Below are positions 22,246 through 36,200 of a stretch of DNA of 64,000 nt, one piece after another; positions within the stretch are counted from its first letter, which is position 1; the number at the start of each line of letters is the position of its first letter. Location: the NCBI GenBank assembly GCA_013396915.1, contig VWZL01000320.1, positions 1-64,000 of the forward strand. The letters run 5' to 3'. The notes under the pieces were generated by a model. It was not told the DNA's origin. It made no database searches and saw only the letters and a program-made list of their open reading frames with translations. The translations under genes and the position numbers were made by a program. This DNA is from Stercorarius parasiticus (Eukaryota > Chordata > Aves > Charadriiformes > Stercorariidae).

Positions 22246-25200
22246 TTACACTGTGGGACTACCAACCCAACTTATACTGTGACTCTGAGGTATAAACTGC
22301 CATGAAAAGGAAGGGAAGGGGGAAGATGCTTTGATACTTGAGACATCTCCCCGTGCAGTACTCCACTGGTACCTTCCAGCTCTTGAGAACAGCTTACACC
22401 TGTCTCTGACCTGAGGTGGGATCTGGCTGTTTAACTGGGGCAAAAAAGTTAAAAAGCTTCTCTTTGCAGTCAATGAATACAGTAATTACTTCACAACAAG
22501 GACTGTCTTTTCCTAGAGCAGACATCTAAACCAGGTTAGACGGATGCACCTTGGATGCACCCTCTCAGTCTTCCGAAAATAAATAAAGCCGTTCACAGAG
22601 TCTGAATTCTCTCTGGAAAAATGCAGAGGCTCCAGGAGAGGCAACTGTGTTTTGCCTCAGTGAATTACCGTGGTATCAGTGATGCTCTGACTGCTGCTGT
22701 TTTAATTGGCCTACGGTTGATAGTTTGAAAACGAGATGCTCTAAAGCGCATTTATTTCCAGTCCATCCAGTACTTGTTAGATTTATTTTCTGTTTGCACT
22801 CTGCAGCTGAAACTGGAGCTGTTTGGCGCTGGCTCCTGCCCTGGGCAGCCCCTCTGAGTACAGAGGGTTACACAAAATGTGTGCTGGGGCATAAGGTTGC
22901 CCTTTGCTTTAAGGGCCACATGAACCTCCAGCTACTGAGGTTCAAAGCAGCATGAACTACTTACAGTGTCGAGAGCTGCTGGCAAGGCAAAGGGAGGGTT
23001 GTGTGCAGCACAAGGCTTTATTTTTATGACTTCCAGGGTCTGTTATTCATCAGTGGCCTAGCGGACAGCAACCTCTCCTTTGTCTTCTGTTCCTGGATGT
23101 TGCAGAGGAAGCAAAAATGAGGATTGGATTTACCCGATGCAGAAAATCTGATTTGTTTATCAGGAGATGTGAGAAATGGGGACTGCAATTTGTGCTGTTC
23201 ATCTAAACATGCGAGTGTGCAAAGGAGTTAACTAATAAATTTTCAGACTGTATTTTCAATATCCTCATACTAAATATGTATGAACTTTTAAATTCAGATG
23301 ATTTCTTCTTAAGGGTTATATCTATAATCAGCTGACAGATCATGATATCCCTAAATCACGAGAACGAAATGGGATCTATTCTTGGAGCAACTACAGTTCA
23401 ATGGGGCTATGTAGGAGAGGCTGAGATGCAGACGCTGATAAGAATCTGGCATTTCTTTTAAATTTTAATATAGTGTTTTATTCATGGAAGGTTGATGACA
23501 TTTTGATGAAGAGTGACAGCCTGTTAGCTTCCCTGGCAACAGTTCCCTGTCTACCTCTGACCCACCAGGAGGGAGAAGTCAGGGCTTTTGTTCCCCTGAC
23601 TGATTTATCTGAAACTCTAGAGCCTGAGGGAGGACATCTTTTGCCCTGCTCAGCGCTACATGAAATCCTTGTAGGAAACAGTGAGCAACCTATTGTTTTT
23701 CACAGATGCCTCCCTCCTACATAAACCCCTCAACAATTAACCAGCATCACCTTCAAAGCAGTAATGTGTGAGATAAATAAGAAGGAGCAGGATGACAAAG
23801 TGATAATACCCATGTGTTTTGATGCAGAATTGACATGGTAGTAGTCTCAGAACCGTTCATCATCCTTTACGATCTTGCTAGCATTTATGCCAGTCTTCGA
23901 GCTTCACAGAAGATACCTTGTCACACATGCATCATGTTCATTGCATCTTGCTGTTCCCGTCATCACATTCTCCTCTCCCCATTGTCAGAATTCAGCTGAG
24001 GGCATAGAGAGAGGAGAGGACCCTGTTTTCATTTTCATTTTCACCCCAATGGGAGACAAACAAAATTCTCTTACTGCCTAGCTTGTCTTCCAGCTTCCTC
24101 ACTGAGATAAGGAATGTACCCAAGGAAACTCAAAACACATTTTTCCTCTAATTTTTGCAAGTACAATTTTTTAAAGCTTTACAAAACAAGAGGAGCTCAT
24201 TTGTATTTGTGCTCACTGCATAAAAAACACCGCTACTGAAGTTCTATTTTACATCAGATAACTTTGTCAAAATGTTCATGAGAGGATGGACCATGTAGAA
24301 CTTCTCTCAGTGGTGCAGGGGAAATAAAGACATGAATTTGGTAAAATAATGCTGCTTAAAATGAATTCTGTGACTTGCTTTTTACTTGTATTTCTCTGAA
24401 GAGACCGTACAGACATATCTAGGCCCATATAAACCATATTTATGAACTGTATACATACTTAACAAGTTGCTTTGACTAGTTTTTGATAGCTTCTAGATCA
24501 GAAAATACAGAGGGCATAGGGCTCACTGAGTTTTTAAGGGTATATTATCTCATTTTAATACGTAACAATGTTCATAGGTTGTATCTTCCAAATTTAGCAC
24601 ATTTTACTGAACTCCCTTATCACTGAAAAACATTGAATATTTGTACTCACAGGTCAATGAAATAACTTCCTATATTTTACTGAGTTTACATATTGGGTTA
24701 TATTTCTCCTCTCCAGCTCTTAGCTGGAGGGTTCGAAGTAAAATCCATTGTGTACCCATTTAGTGGAGAGGGCAGTCAGATCAATAATTTGTGGTAGCTT
24801 CTTGGCAGAAAAAAAACCCAGATACATTCACAAAATTATTGATTCTATTAAGCCATGTTCCACTGCAAACTGGCAATAGGTCAGCTCAGTCACATTCCTC
24901 CTTTATTTTATTGAAAACGAATTTAGAATAGACTGCAAGGAGTAGGGACACTTATCTCAAGGCACCTCAAGAACTTAAAAATCAAGATTTGTGTTCCCCC
25001 AAATCACAAGATTGCCTTAAAAAGATTGTGATATTTCGGATATAGATAAATGATGTTCTCTGTGTGTGTGTCCCCTCTGTTCTGAAACCTTCAGGATTTG
25101 TGTATGTCACCTTAAGAAGTTTTTCACTGAAACCAATAGAACCAGAAAAGATTAATGGCAGGCCTAAAACCACACATCAAATCTACACTGGAGTTTGTAT

Positions 25201-28200
25201 ATGATTCTTTCTTCTCTCCAAGAAAGTGTGAATCCTCACTCTCTCCTCTGGCTCTTGGAAAATGTTTTCTCCCAGATGTATGAGCTTCTGCCTTGTCCTT
25301 CTGCTCACACCCTCCCACTTTTAAAGATAAGGTAAAAAAATGTTCTCATAAAGAGATGCAATGTGTTGCCTTTTGCCATCACCACTTGCTAGCTTTCATT
25401 ATTGCTGTGCCTATTCTTTGCCTGGAGCAATATTATTTTAATATTCTGTTAAAAAAATCCTTGACGTCCTCTAGAAAAATAAGGAGTCTGAAAGACAACA
25501 AAGTGCATGCGTGCGTGAGCATGTGGAGCTTTCTTGGCAGCTTCTCTGCCTATTGCTTTATCTCTGATCATATCAACATTATTTATCCTTCAAGCAAACA
25601 AAATGCTTTGAAGTGATGTCTCCCTTGACACAACGAGCCATTGAAAAGCTGTCAAGAGCAGGCAATAGAGAAAAAGGGATGCCTGTCAAGTTTGAGGGAG
25701 CTGGGACAGTGATGTGCCACAACTTTGGCTATCAACTGAAACTGACAGGGCCATCACATGTATGTGTGTGAAAGACACAGGTATAATATCAGTGGGAAGC
25801 ATTGAATTATACAGCCATTGGCTGTATAAAAAGATACTCAGTTTATACACGAAGAAAGTGAATGGGCAGCAATCAAATGCCTCATGCTACAATGGTATAT
25901 GACTCATGGTTTCCATCTGGTGTATGGAAAGATGAAGTTGACATACAGAGAAAGCAGAGATGGAGACAAGAACAGGCTGCTCCCGCCACAGGACAGGGAA
26001 GCTGAGACAGAAGGAGACAAGAAGCCCAGACAGCCTGGCTTGCTGCTCCTGGTCAAAGTGATTGGAACTGTAATGTGTATTGATGGAAATGGGCATAAGG
26101 AGCAACCAACCCACTGAACTTCACCTTTCCTTTGGCACTAGCAGCTGGACAAGTCTAGCTATCCAGAGGTTTGGATAGCTACTGCGGCCATGGTTATTTT
26201 ACCACCCTCATTAATCTGTTTTCCTTGGTAACTGTCTACTTATGCCTAGAGCCAGCCTGGGCTCAGAGGTGAAGTGGAAAGTATCATCTAAATCTCACAA
26301 TAATATCCTGTAGTAGAAAATAAGAACAAAATATATCACTGCCAACAAGAGTGCTGTAGGTTTCTTCCAGGGAGGCTGTCAGAAGGAGCCCCACTCATGC
26401 TGCTGGTGCTGGCTTTTCCCTGGAAACAGGAACCAGGGTGAGGATATCAGCCTCTGGATCCTGGAAGATGACCACTGGCCATGCTAACCACAGTGATTAA
26501 AAAGATTATGGTTCTCTCTGCCAGGGGTTACTTCCCTTGTGCCACAGTACCCAGTCTGTCACAGCAGCTTAAACAACCAAAAAAGATGTGTTTATGCTAA
26601 CGTGGCTGTGTTGAGACGTGGACACATCACAGCCTGCAGCTTCTGCCTTAAAAGCAGTAATCACTAGTAAGAGGACAGGCAGATAACGAGTGGTAGTAAG
26701 GTCCTAAGCCCTTGCAGATGTTTGCTTTGGAGTAGATGACTCAGAGCTGTTACTGTACACCACTTACTCAGTAGTCATTACACAACCCAATTTTGCAGAG
26801 TGTCGTAGCCTGCCTGAAAGCATTTTTCTTTCTTTATGGAGGGTCTATTATATGCTTATTCCCCCAGTTTTCTTTTGGAGTATTGCAATGAACAAATTGA
26901 TCCAGAAGTGTTAACATTAAAACATAACCAAGCTGGATTTATCTGAGTAAAACACAAATGAAAGACTATAGTATTGCGATCCCTTGTGTTATGCAGTCTC
27001 CTTAGGAATAATTTTTGAGAAATAATGGTGGAAGGAAGGCTTCCTAGCCACGTTGCAAAAATCTTTCATTCTGACTGGAAGAGGTAATATGTCATATATC
27101 ATAATCTGCAGTACGTATGGAGGTGCACCTTAAAATATGTGAAAGGATAGGAAGGAAGCTTCACAGCACTGATGATTCTGGGTAGGAGTGATGAATGTTT
27201 GGCTACTCCATTTTTAACCCCTGTTCCAGACTGCTGGGAAAATATGTACCATGAACTAATAGTAAAGTAACTGCTTTCCAGGAAACAGCCAGGAGCTGCC
27301 AGACAGAACATACAGAGCAACAGAAAAACACTATTTTTTTCATCCTTTGTCTGGAGCACAGATACAAGAACTTTCGGCACCCATGTCAGATTGATGTTGT
27401 CTCCCTCTCCATTCAACCTTCATTTTGGTCTCCAAGAGGTGTGCATCTTCAGATTTGACCCCCCAATACCAGACTTTCAATGATGTTTCAGCCTCTGTAG
27501 CTTAAAAGGTAGATGTTGGCCTTGGATTTGAAATTCACAGTCAGTACTTTAATTCCCATGAATAGGGAATTAAGCATGGAAATTTGAGGTACGGAAAAAG
27601 CCAAGCACTTCACAAATAGCAAAAAGGGCAGATGGGAAGAAGGAATGGAGTCATGATTTTCTCTTAAAACTTATCTGGTTCTTACCTGTTTCATAGATAT
27701 GTCACAATTGGAAAGCTTCCTCAGAAAGTGTGAAACCTGGATGTTGGGCCAAAGATGATACTGGAGGAAGTCACACAAAAAATAGAATTTATCCCTTTAA
27801 ATTTGTCTTGAATAGACACTACTCCATTTTCACTGCCTCATCTGAAACTGTCTTTACCAGTGGCTTCTGCTCCTCTCAGACAAGGAGGTTTGAAACCACC
27901 CAGCCATGCCGTAGAAGACAGCCCCTCATGTGAAGCAATGAGGCAGAGGGGTGCCATACCCCTCAGTTTCTCCTGCAGCAGCTGAGCTACTGCTCGTGGT
28001 ACTGCACAGAAATGAAAGACTCCCAGGGCAAAAAGGAGAGCAAGGAGGAGAGCGCCTTACTCTGCACTCCCTTGTGTTTTATGACTGTAGGGGAAAAAAA
28101 AAAAAAGACATAACATCAGATTTCATCTCTGACTATCCCCCAGCACCACCACTAGCTCTTTCCTTACAGGGAGGTAAATGGGCAGAGGAGGGACTAATCC

Positions 28201-29942
28201 TGCTGGCCCCCAGGCATTAAGCAGCTTGGAAGTGTCACAGCTTTGAGGATTACTGCATACCCAGCAGCAGCAATGCAGACACCTGAGACATTTCGGCATA
28301 GTCACAGAGGTCCCTTTGCATTTGGCACCGGTGATTTTGAGGTTCTACATTTTGTACTTTCACAGCCAAAGTGACAGGTAGGCATTGAAACATCCTCTGA
28401 GGCATTTGCTTCTGTGCACTCCAGTTACTCATCAGCAGCCCTTTCTTCATCTCTTTACGGGAGATGATAGGATCTTTGTGCCAGGGAGGGTCCAGATGAT
28501 ATACGTGTCTTAACTATTCACACAGAGAGGCATGTAGGATCAGTTGGTACAATAAAAATACAAAATACAAAAACAATTTCATGAATTAGGTCAATCTCAA
28601 TTACTTACACACAGAAAGTTGATTTTCTCCTAACAAGATAAATCCAATTAAAAAGTCCTGCCACCTCTCTTTTTTCCAGGAGACATCCATAAACGGGCCT
28701 TTGCTGTTATCAGATGTGTGAAGCAACATTACTGTATATTTTCACACCTAGTTGATTACTTAACCATCTGTTCTCTCCAACAACACCGGATACAAGATGG
28801 GAGGAAGAGAGGGGAAAAGAAATAAATGGAAACATTGCTGTGATTGCTTTCTAACCCATCTCTTAATTTTTCATTTGGACCATAAATCCCACAGCAATTT
28901 TTATGACAGTGGTATGTATGCTGAAACAAGGCCTATATATAAAACAAACCTCTTACAACTCTTCTTTTTTTTTTCCTTCTTAGAATAATAGAAATGTATC
29001 ATAACATTCTTCATATCCTCTCTGGATGACTATAAAATGGGGGTGGAGGGAGGAGAATTTTGTAGGTAGAACATTATGTACATTAGATAAAAATCAGTTA
29101 CTTAGCTCATATTTAAAAATATTCACACTCAATTTAACTCTCTTCATTCTCTGGGAGCGTTGTGGGTGTGTTAATCTTTTGGGTTGATAAAATCATTAAT
29201 CTGGATAGGCAGGTGGAAACTGACTTCAAATTTTAAGTTAACTTTGTTCTAATGTGTCCTCTTTGGCTTAAATTTATTTTTCAGACATCATTTCAAATTA
29301 GAGACCTGGATAGATTTGATTAAAATATATTGTCTCCAATTACACGCTTTAAATTACAGATTTTGCAATTACTAAAAAAAACCACCCCAATAACCTCACA
29401 ATATTTTCCTCTTGACATTTTGACTTAAACACAAACCCAGACTTCCTTCATTTTGATAGCTATGCCAAGAACAAGTACTTTGCCGTCTCCTGTTATTCTA
29501 TTTGTCCATTATAATTATAAACTCAGATGACATATATAAGTTTGTCCAAAAAAAAATCAAGGTAAGAAATCTAGCAAATGCACAAATGACTCTGTAAACT
29601 CAGAATCTCTTGGATCACACTCAACACACAGGTGATACATCATCCTTTGAAAGAGGCATTGCGTATTTGTATAGCCATTGCCAACTTCACAAATACCCAT
29701 TAGTGACAATCCAAAGCAAAGGCAGAAGTTTACCTCTCTCTTCTTTGGCCAGCCGAGGTAACAAATTTATGTGCAAGTGGCAATTAGTGAAGAAAAAATG
29801 GAAGTAGCATGTTAGAAATCCCTTCCTTACAAGAATAAAACTTGTCTTCTGTTAAAAGAGTGTTCTATGTTAAAAGCTAGGGATTACTGAGGTTAAGGCG
29901 ACCCTAAATTAACCCTTTTGTTGACCACAGTGGTCATACAGT
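22246..29942. other. Non-coding stretch
   Basis: Nearly 8 kb with no gene or young transposon recognised. Small items are a TG run at 25061-25070, a perfect hairpin at 26156-26181, an A run at 28088-28101, a T run at about 28968-28976, and an AT-rich segment at 29180-29380 with homeodomain-like sites. Open frames are short and lie on both strands. Confidence 0.5.
26156..26181. repeat. Perfect 9-bp hairpin
   Basis: TAGCTATCC (26156-26164) and GGATAGCTA (26173-26181) pair perfectly around an 8-base loop (AGAGGTTT). Function unknown. Confidence 0.75.
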
Positions 29943-30222
29943 TATAGAATCATAGAACAGTTTGGGTTGGAAGGGAACTTTGAAGGTCATCTAGTCCACC
30001 CCCCTTCAATGAGCAGGGACATCTTCAGCTAGGTCAGGTTGCCCCATCCAGTATGACCTTGAATGTTTTCAGGGATGGGGCATCTACCACCTCTCTGGGC
30101 AATGTGTAACAGTGTTTCACCACCCTTATCGTAAAAAATGTCTTCCTTATATCTAGTCTAAATCTACCCTCTTTTAGTTTAAAACCATTACCCCTTGTCC
30201 TATTGCAACAAGCCCTACTAGG
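29943..30222 (-). mobile_element. CR1 LINE, 3' fragment
   Basis: Reverse-complement CR1. The tail TAGAATCATAGAACAGTTTGGGTTGGAAGGGAACTTTGAAGGTCATCTAGTCC leads into sequence encoding the ORF2 C-terminus on the minus strand (the region of DIRKTFFTI...[17 protein letters not shown] sequence). It ends near CCATTACCCCTTGTCCTATTGCAACAAGCCC, matching the GNGFKL region of other copies. The mention of a GCAGGGACATCTTCAGCTAG block places its tail near the 7.6/55.4 kb subfamily. It carries small indels and no intact frame. Confidence 0.93.
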
Positions 30223-33200
30223 TCTTTACCTAGCCGATCAGATGCCTTACTCCTGCAACTTTGTCACAGTAAATCACCATTAATCAAAGACAGGGAGTAG
30301 CAAGCATAGGTAATGCAAATGGTGTCTCCGAACTGAGTGATTGAGCAAGTCATAACAGAAAAAAATGCTCTGTAAGCTGCAGGTGGCTTTGGGGCATTCA
30401 AAGCTGTATGGATACAGGGAAGGTAAATGTGACAGAAAGTGCTTATTTTCGTACTTTTTTGTTCACAGTTGTTTTCTGTGCATGTAAGAAGATCACTTGG
30501 GTGGGAGGTTTCTCTTTACCTGACAGGCTCTGAGCAAATGAGAGGAGGAAGTCCAGGGAGACTCTGGGTGTGACTGCAGGGAGAGGATGGATGGGAATCA
30601 CAGTGGGGAGCTAGGAAACACAGGAGCTTCCTGAAAACAGGTAGCAATCATGGAGAGTTAGTTACACCCCAGGAAGCCATTGCATTAACAGAAAACAATC
30701 ATGAAGTCAAAGGTATGTTTTGAGGGATGCAGATGGGTGGGAGAGAGTTGTGTATAAGCCCTGTTAGTTTCCTGTCTTTCTGCTCTAGGCACTGTGATGT
30801 TTCTCTGCTTAAAAAGTGAAATACTGTAGTTCTTATACAGTAAAATCTGGGTTTTCAGGTTTCTTTGAAGGCTCACTGCAGGAGATGGTCTAGGCAAAAC
30901 CATCTCAAAGTAAATGGTAAATGTGGGGTCTTTCCATAGACCTTTGGACAAACAAGGCTGCCCGTTGGTGGGTCTGAATAGACAAATATGTATTAGGGGA
31001 GGGAAGCAGCTGTGGCAGCAGCATTGTGGGACCAGGTGTTTTTGTTGAGGACCACATGATGGAGTTCTCTGCTGAACTGTCCACGGAAAGGATGAGGAGT
31101 ATACTGGAAATTAATGCACTTTTCTTCAGCTCAAGCTATCGATCTATGTTTTCTACATCTTTTGAACTCAAAGCCCAATTTTAGTTGCACCTTTGTGTTT
31201 TAGGAGAGGAATTTGGTTAGTGAGCTTACCTGTCACCCATGTGTGAAAATGTCTGAGCTTGCCTTGCATTTCTTCAGGTATCAAGTCTTCTTTAATGCTT
31301 CCAGAAGTAACGGCTGGGTTATGCTTTCCAGAAAAGCCCTGCTGCAAGTCTGTGGTTTAAAGCTGTAAGTTAGGTTTGCAGTCCATCATATTTCAGATCG
31401 ATAAACTACAGAGAGCTGACACAGATCCTGCACAAAGACAGCTTGCACTTTCAAGAGAATTTCATGCCATTTAAAAATGGAATTAACTAAGATGGAAATG
31501 CTAAAAATATATGAAAGATAAAGTTTAAGTCACTAATGGAAAACTCTGTGTGTGATTCTGCTTATTAAAAGACAACAAACTGCCACAAAATAAATACTCC
31601 CTGCTAATGAGCTAATATTTAATCAGCATGGCTGATTACAAAGGACCGACCAAAAAAAACCTCTTCTGTTGATCACATTTTGTTGGTGGTCCTTTAAAAA
31701 AATAGATTGAAAAATCAAACACTCTATAAATTACTCTGTTTTTCTATCTGGTGAAGCAGGAGTGTGCTGTAGTGCTTGTCATCATTTTCTTTATGACCCC
31801 AAGCCCTCAATCTCAAAGAATAGGAGAGAAAATGGAGGTCGCACTGCTTCTTATACATGTTATCATGCAGATGTGTGCCCTTCATACAGAAGCGGGCCTT
31901 CAAATGGAGTGTTTAGTTCTAAACCTGAAGGTAACATACCTTTTTTAATAGCAATTTCTACTGGCTTCTTTGGCACTCCACCAATGGGACTGCTGCTGCT
32001 TGTCTGGCTACATTAGTGCTCTTTGAATATGGAAGGGATCCTTCTGCCAAATCCCATGAGATGTTAGCATGCTGGGGCTAGGCAGACTTGCCTAGTTTGC
32101 ACCTTAGGACCCTGACTCCACCAGTCGAGTTCTGCAGGAGGCAGCTTGGCAATGGAAGAGGGAGAACAAAACACACATTACTGAGAAGCAAGAAGAAGAT
32201 TCTACCAAAGAACGGGATGGGATAGAGCGTAACAAGAACTAGGGCATTGGTAGGTTGAATTTTGATAAATTACCTTCTTCTGCACTTGGCCTTTTCCCAC
32301 CTTTTCTGGTTTAAAATCAATGTATCTTCCCAATGAACTTCTCAATATCTGGAAAAGGTCTAATTTCTTGTTTTGAGCTGTGACTGGTGTATGAAATGGT
32401 ATTTCAATCTGTGCAAAAAGTCACCACCTGGATAAAATTTACCCGACACCCTCCATCTGCAGTAGATTTTTTTTTCTTCAGTAGGCCAAAAGGTTCATGC
32501 TGCTTTCCACACTCTCAATGGCTTTTGCACCTCCTGTAGCATTTCATCAAGGATGTAAGGGCTCTGGTTTGTTTAGTCTTTTAATAACGTGCTAGAGACT
32601 AAATTAGAATTATTTTTCCCCACTGACTTCTAAAGCACTGCTGTCATTTACTGCGTAGAGTTAGATATAGAGTGGTCTATACAAAACATCATAGATGCTC
32701 CGCATGTATTCTTGCCTCAATACCTTCATCATTCTGGATGCTGATTTTGGGCTGAAATACGGTTCTCTGTGATGGTACAGGACATTTGCTTCCTGCTGCT
32801 TTTGTACCTCCTCCCTCCTGGATAGGCTTCCCTCCTCTGACCACAGCAAGTCTTTTGAGTTTATATTTCTTCAAACTAGCATCTGGCTTATTTTTGGACT
32901 AGTGTTTTTCCACTCTTCTGCGAACCACTGGAGGATGTGGCATCTTCTGGCTCTAGCCAGCTTGATTTGAAAACCAATTGTTTGATCCAGAGCACAGTTG
33001 TTAAGTTTAATGATTTCCCATTGTATCCAGTCATGGAAAGAGATTATGTTTTGCCTTGTCAGAAAATGCTAAATTCAACATGCTCAGAAAGGAGTCTGGT
33101 GATACAGCCGTTTTCATAGCAGTGTCTTCTCATTAGCATTTAGATTTCTTTGGTTTTACCTAAATTCCTGAAACTCTTATACCAGTCAGAGATAAAAAGA

Positions 33201-36200
33201 GGTTATAGGGGCAAAAGGCACAGTGCAACATTATTTGTAACTGTTGGGAAGGTGTGTTCGCATTCCTTCCATGCCATAGCAGAACATCTGCACTCTTTAG
33301 TGAAACTGACAGTCACTAGGTCTAACCATGTCAAGGGGATAGTAACGAGTGAGGATCAAAGGTGTGATGGAGACTGTTCCCTTCACTCTTGGTTTTGAAG
33401 TTTTCAAAAGACTGAAGTTCCTTTAAGGAGTAAAGTTCCACACACAAGTGGAACTTGTTGGACAGGGAAGATCAGTCCTGTTTTGGGGGAGATATTGATA
33501 TTGTTTATAACAGAGGAGGTGTGAGGACTGAAAGCGTTGGTAACCATTTCAGATGCCCTGAGAGAGCCTGCCTGGCCTCCAACTGTTGCTCTAGAAGACC
33601 ATCGCCTCCTAGAGGTCTGTTACGTCTGCTGGCTCTAGTTGAATGTCTTACATACTTCCATGTGTCTAAAATAGCAATAGGTGTATGTCTGCTTGCATAA
33701 ATGAAGCCTGTCTTATGTGTCTCCTTTTGTGATCTGAAATGTTCCCTAGGCCCCAATTAGATTGCATTAACTGAATCTCCATCACCTGTAATGGAGCTTA
33801 AATACTTAGCTCATATACTGACAGCTACATATAGATCTTTAAATTATGTGTCTAATCTTGCGCCAAATCCAACCCCAAATTACTGATCACTAAGAGTGAA
33901 AGCAAGAAGTCAGCTATGGTCAGGGGAGGGCTGGGCAAAAAATCTTTCTGTCTTTTCTGTTTGATCTAACTGTTGTATATTTTTTTTTCAATTTGATAAG
34001 TTAATTATCCTAGCTTTTACTCTAACAGAGACTGACTTTTTTAAATTTTAAAAACCTTTCAATCTTTTTTGAGGAGTTCCCTGTAGAAGAGTATGTAGAA
34101 CATTGACCTCAAAAGCTCAGGACACTCCTGTCAGGACCTGAGATTCAAAGTACTGTGCAAGGAACCTATGATTCTTGTGTTCTCAGCTTCCCAGGAGTCT
34201 GATTTCCATGAGAACATCAAGGAAGATGCCATTTCAAAGTGAACATTCTGGGATTGAGGGACTTAATGCACACAAACCACGTCTTGGGAGGAATGGGGTC
34301 TTTGGCCCTTCTGCCTGACATTGTCTTTGGCTTTTGGATCCCCTCTGTCTCATCCCACTAGCCATAGTTACAGCTATTTAGACTGATCCCAGTTCTTCCT
34401 ACAGCTGCTAGCCCCTGCAGCAGCACGGCTGAGTAACAGCATAGATTTTATGGAAAAACGTCTTAACACTGGTGACCTGATATTCTCTAGATAAAAGTAT
34501 TCTTCCAGCCTTTAGACTTTCATATAGACCTGGACGTTATATTTCTTTTCTTCCCTTCTCTTCTATTTACTGAGATTTGCTGCATAATCCTGATTATACA
34601 TTTTTCTAGTTTATTTTTCAAGTCCTTTTTTTTTCTTTTTTTTTATTTTAAATTCATAAGAGGTTGCCTGGCTGCAAGCTTTCTACCCCTTTGACAGATG
34701 ATTATAATCTTCAATATGTCACAGTGATTCATAAGCTGTGTTACGTCTTAAATGAATAAGTCAATTCAGCAAGACTTCTTGCTAAGCAGGGTACCACTCA
34801 GTGCAAGTAGCGGGGTTAGAATGGGACTCCTCAAATATAATTACTACCAAGATAAAAAACAGGGTGTCAGATAAGGTTAAAGACCACCTGGAACAAAACC
34901 AGCTAATCTACCTAAATGAAATGTACTCACTTTTGCTCTTAAAAAGGAATAGTTAAATTTCCCCTACACAGATGCTGTTATTTTCCATGCCTGTATTACC
35001 TGATGTTGTGAAGAGGACAAGCAAAGAAAGCAGACACAGGTTGTCCTAGTCAACACATCATCTAGAGAGAGACTAAAGAGTAGGGACCTAATGAAGTTTA
35101 CCTTATACAAGTAAGGAAGAGTGAGGAAGAGTGAGAGCAAGCAGACAGGATTCCTCCCAGTTTGCAGGGCCCCATAATGGTACTCACAGCCACAAGCACT
35201 CTCAAGTCAGAATTCAGAGGACTAATCTCAGCACTTGCGTTGGTGTCAGAGATCAATAGCTCTTGGCCTTTTGTTTGTGATCTCTTTGCTGAAAAGCTCT
35301 GTGGCTCAGCCTGTGTTCTGATTTCTGTTCTCTTGTCCCTGTGAATTTCAATTTATAAGCACAGATAGATATGTTCTAGAGAGGTGATGTGCCTTGAGAG
35401 CTCAAGATATTCACACACTGATTCTGAGCACTAGTGTCCTGTTGTTTTTTCCTTTAAAATTTGCTTCTTACATTAGATCCATGGGGAACCACTCTACATT
35501 ACTGGTAAGCTAGAAAAATGTGTGGGCACATGTACAAGAAACGTTGCAAGTGTATGCAATGTTTTGCAGACAAATAAATTCCCTGACACAGCTGAAGAGG
35601 TGACAGGCATGCTCCGGGACCAATAGTAAGTGGTATGGTGGAAGGAAAAAGAAACTTCTTTAGACAGTGCTGCTGCTGCACTGTTGTAAACACTGTTGTA
35701 AACGCCTGGTTGCAGAAATTCTTTATTCAGGCAAAGTGGTAAATACAACAGAGATCTAAGATGACTTTTTATAAGTGCAATATGCATTCAAAGAGATTGC
35801 ATTACTTGTTTGCTGACTGGCTAGAAATTATACTTTCCGATTTGACACACATGTACGCTAGACAATATCTGTACTGTTCGTAATGCATTCTTGCCATGTT
35901 TGGATCTATTCTGACTTACAAATAACTTTCTGAACTAGACGTTCTAGAGTTTCTGCCCTTAAATTCAGGTTGGGGCAGCTGACCTGCAAGCCCCTTGGTC
36001 TTCTTAATTTGATGGTGCTTTTGTTATACAGATCTATTCAGTGTTACTCATTTAAAGACAAATCTCCTGGAGTAACTGATGACTCCCCTGTTAGTTATTA
36101 CATAGTTTTTATGTTTGCATATTGTTTGTAGCTGTGCCTTGTATGCTGAAGAAAGAAAGCAAGGCATAGTTCCTGAATATGAAATGTGCCCTCTAGAAAA

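Noticed and set aside
24720..24750. GGTTCGAAGTAAAATCC, a B-box-like sequence suggesting a tRNA or tRNA-derived SINE
   Set aside because: No A box at the right spacing and no cloverleaf could be drawn.
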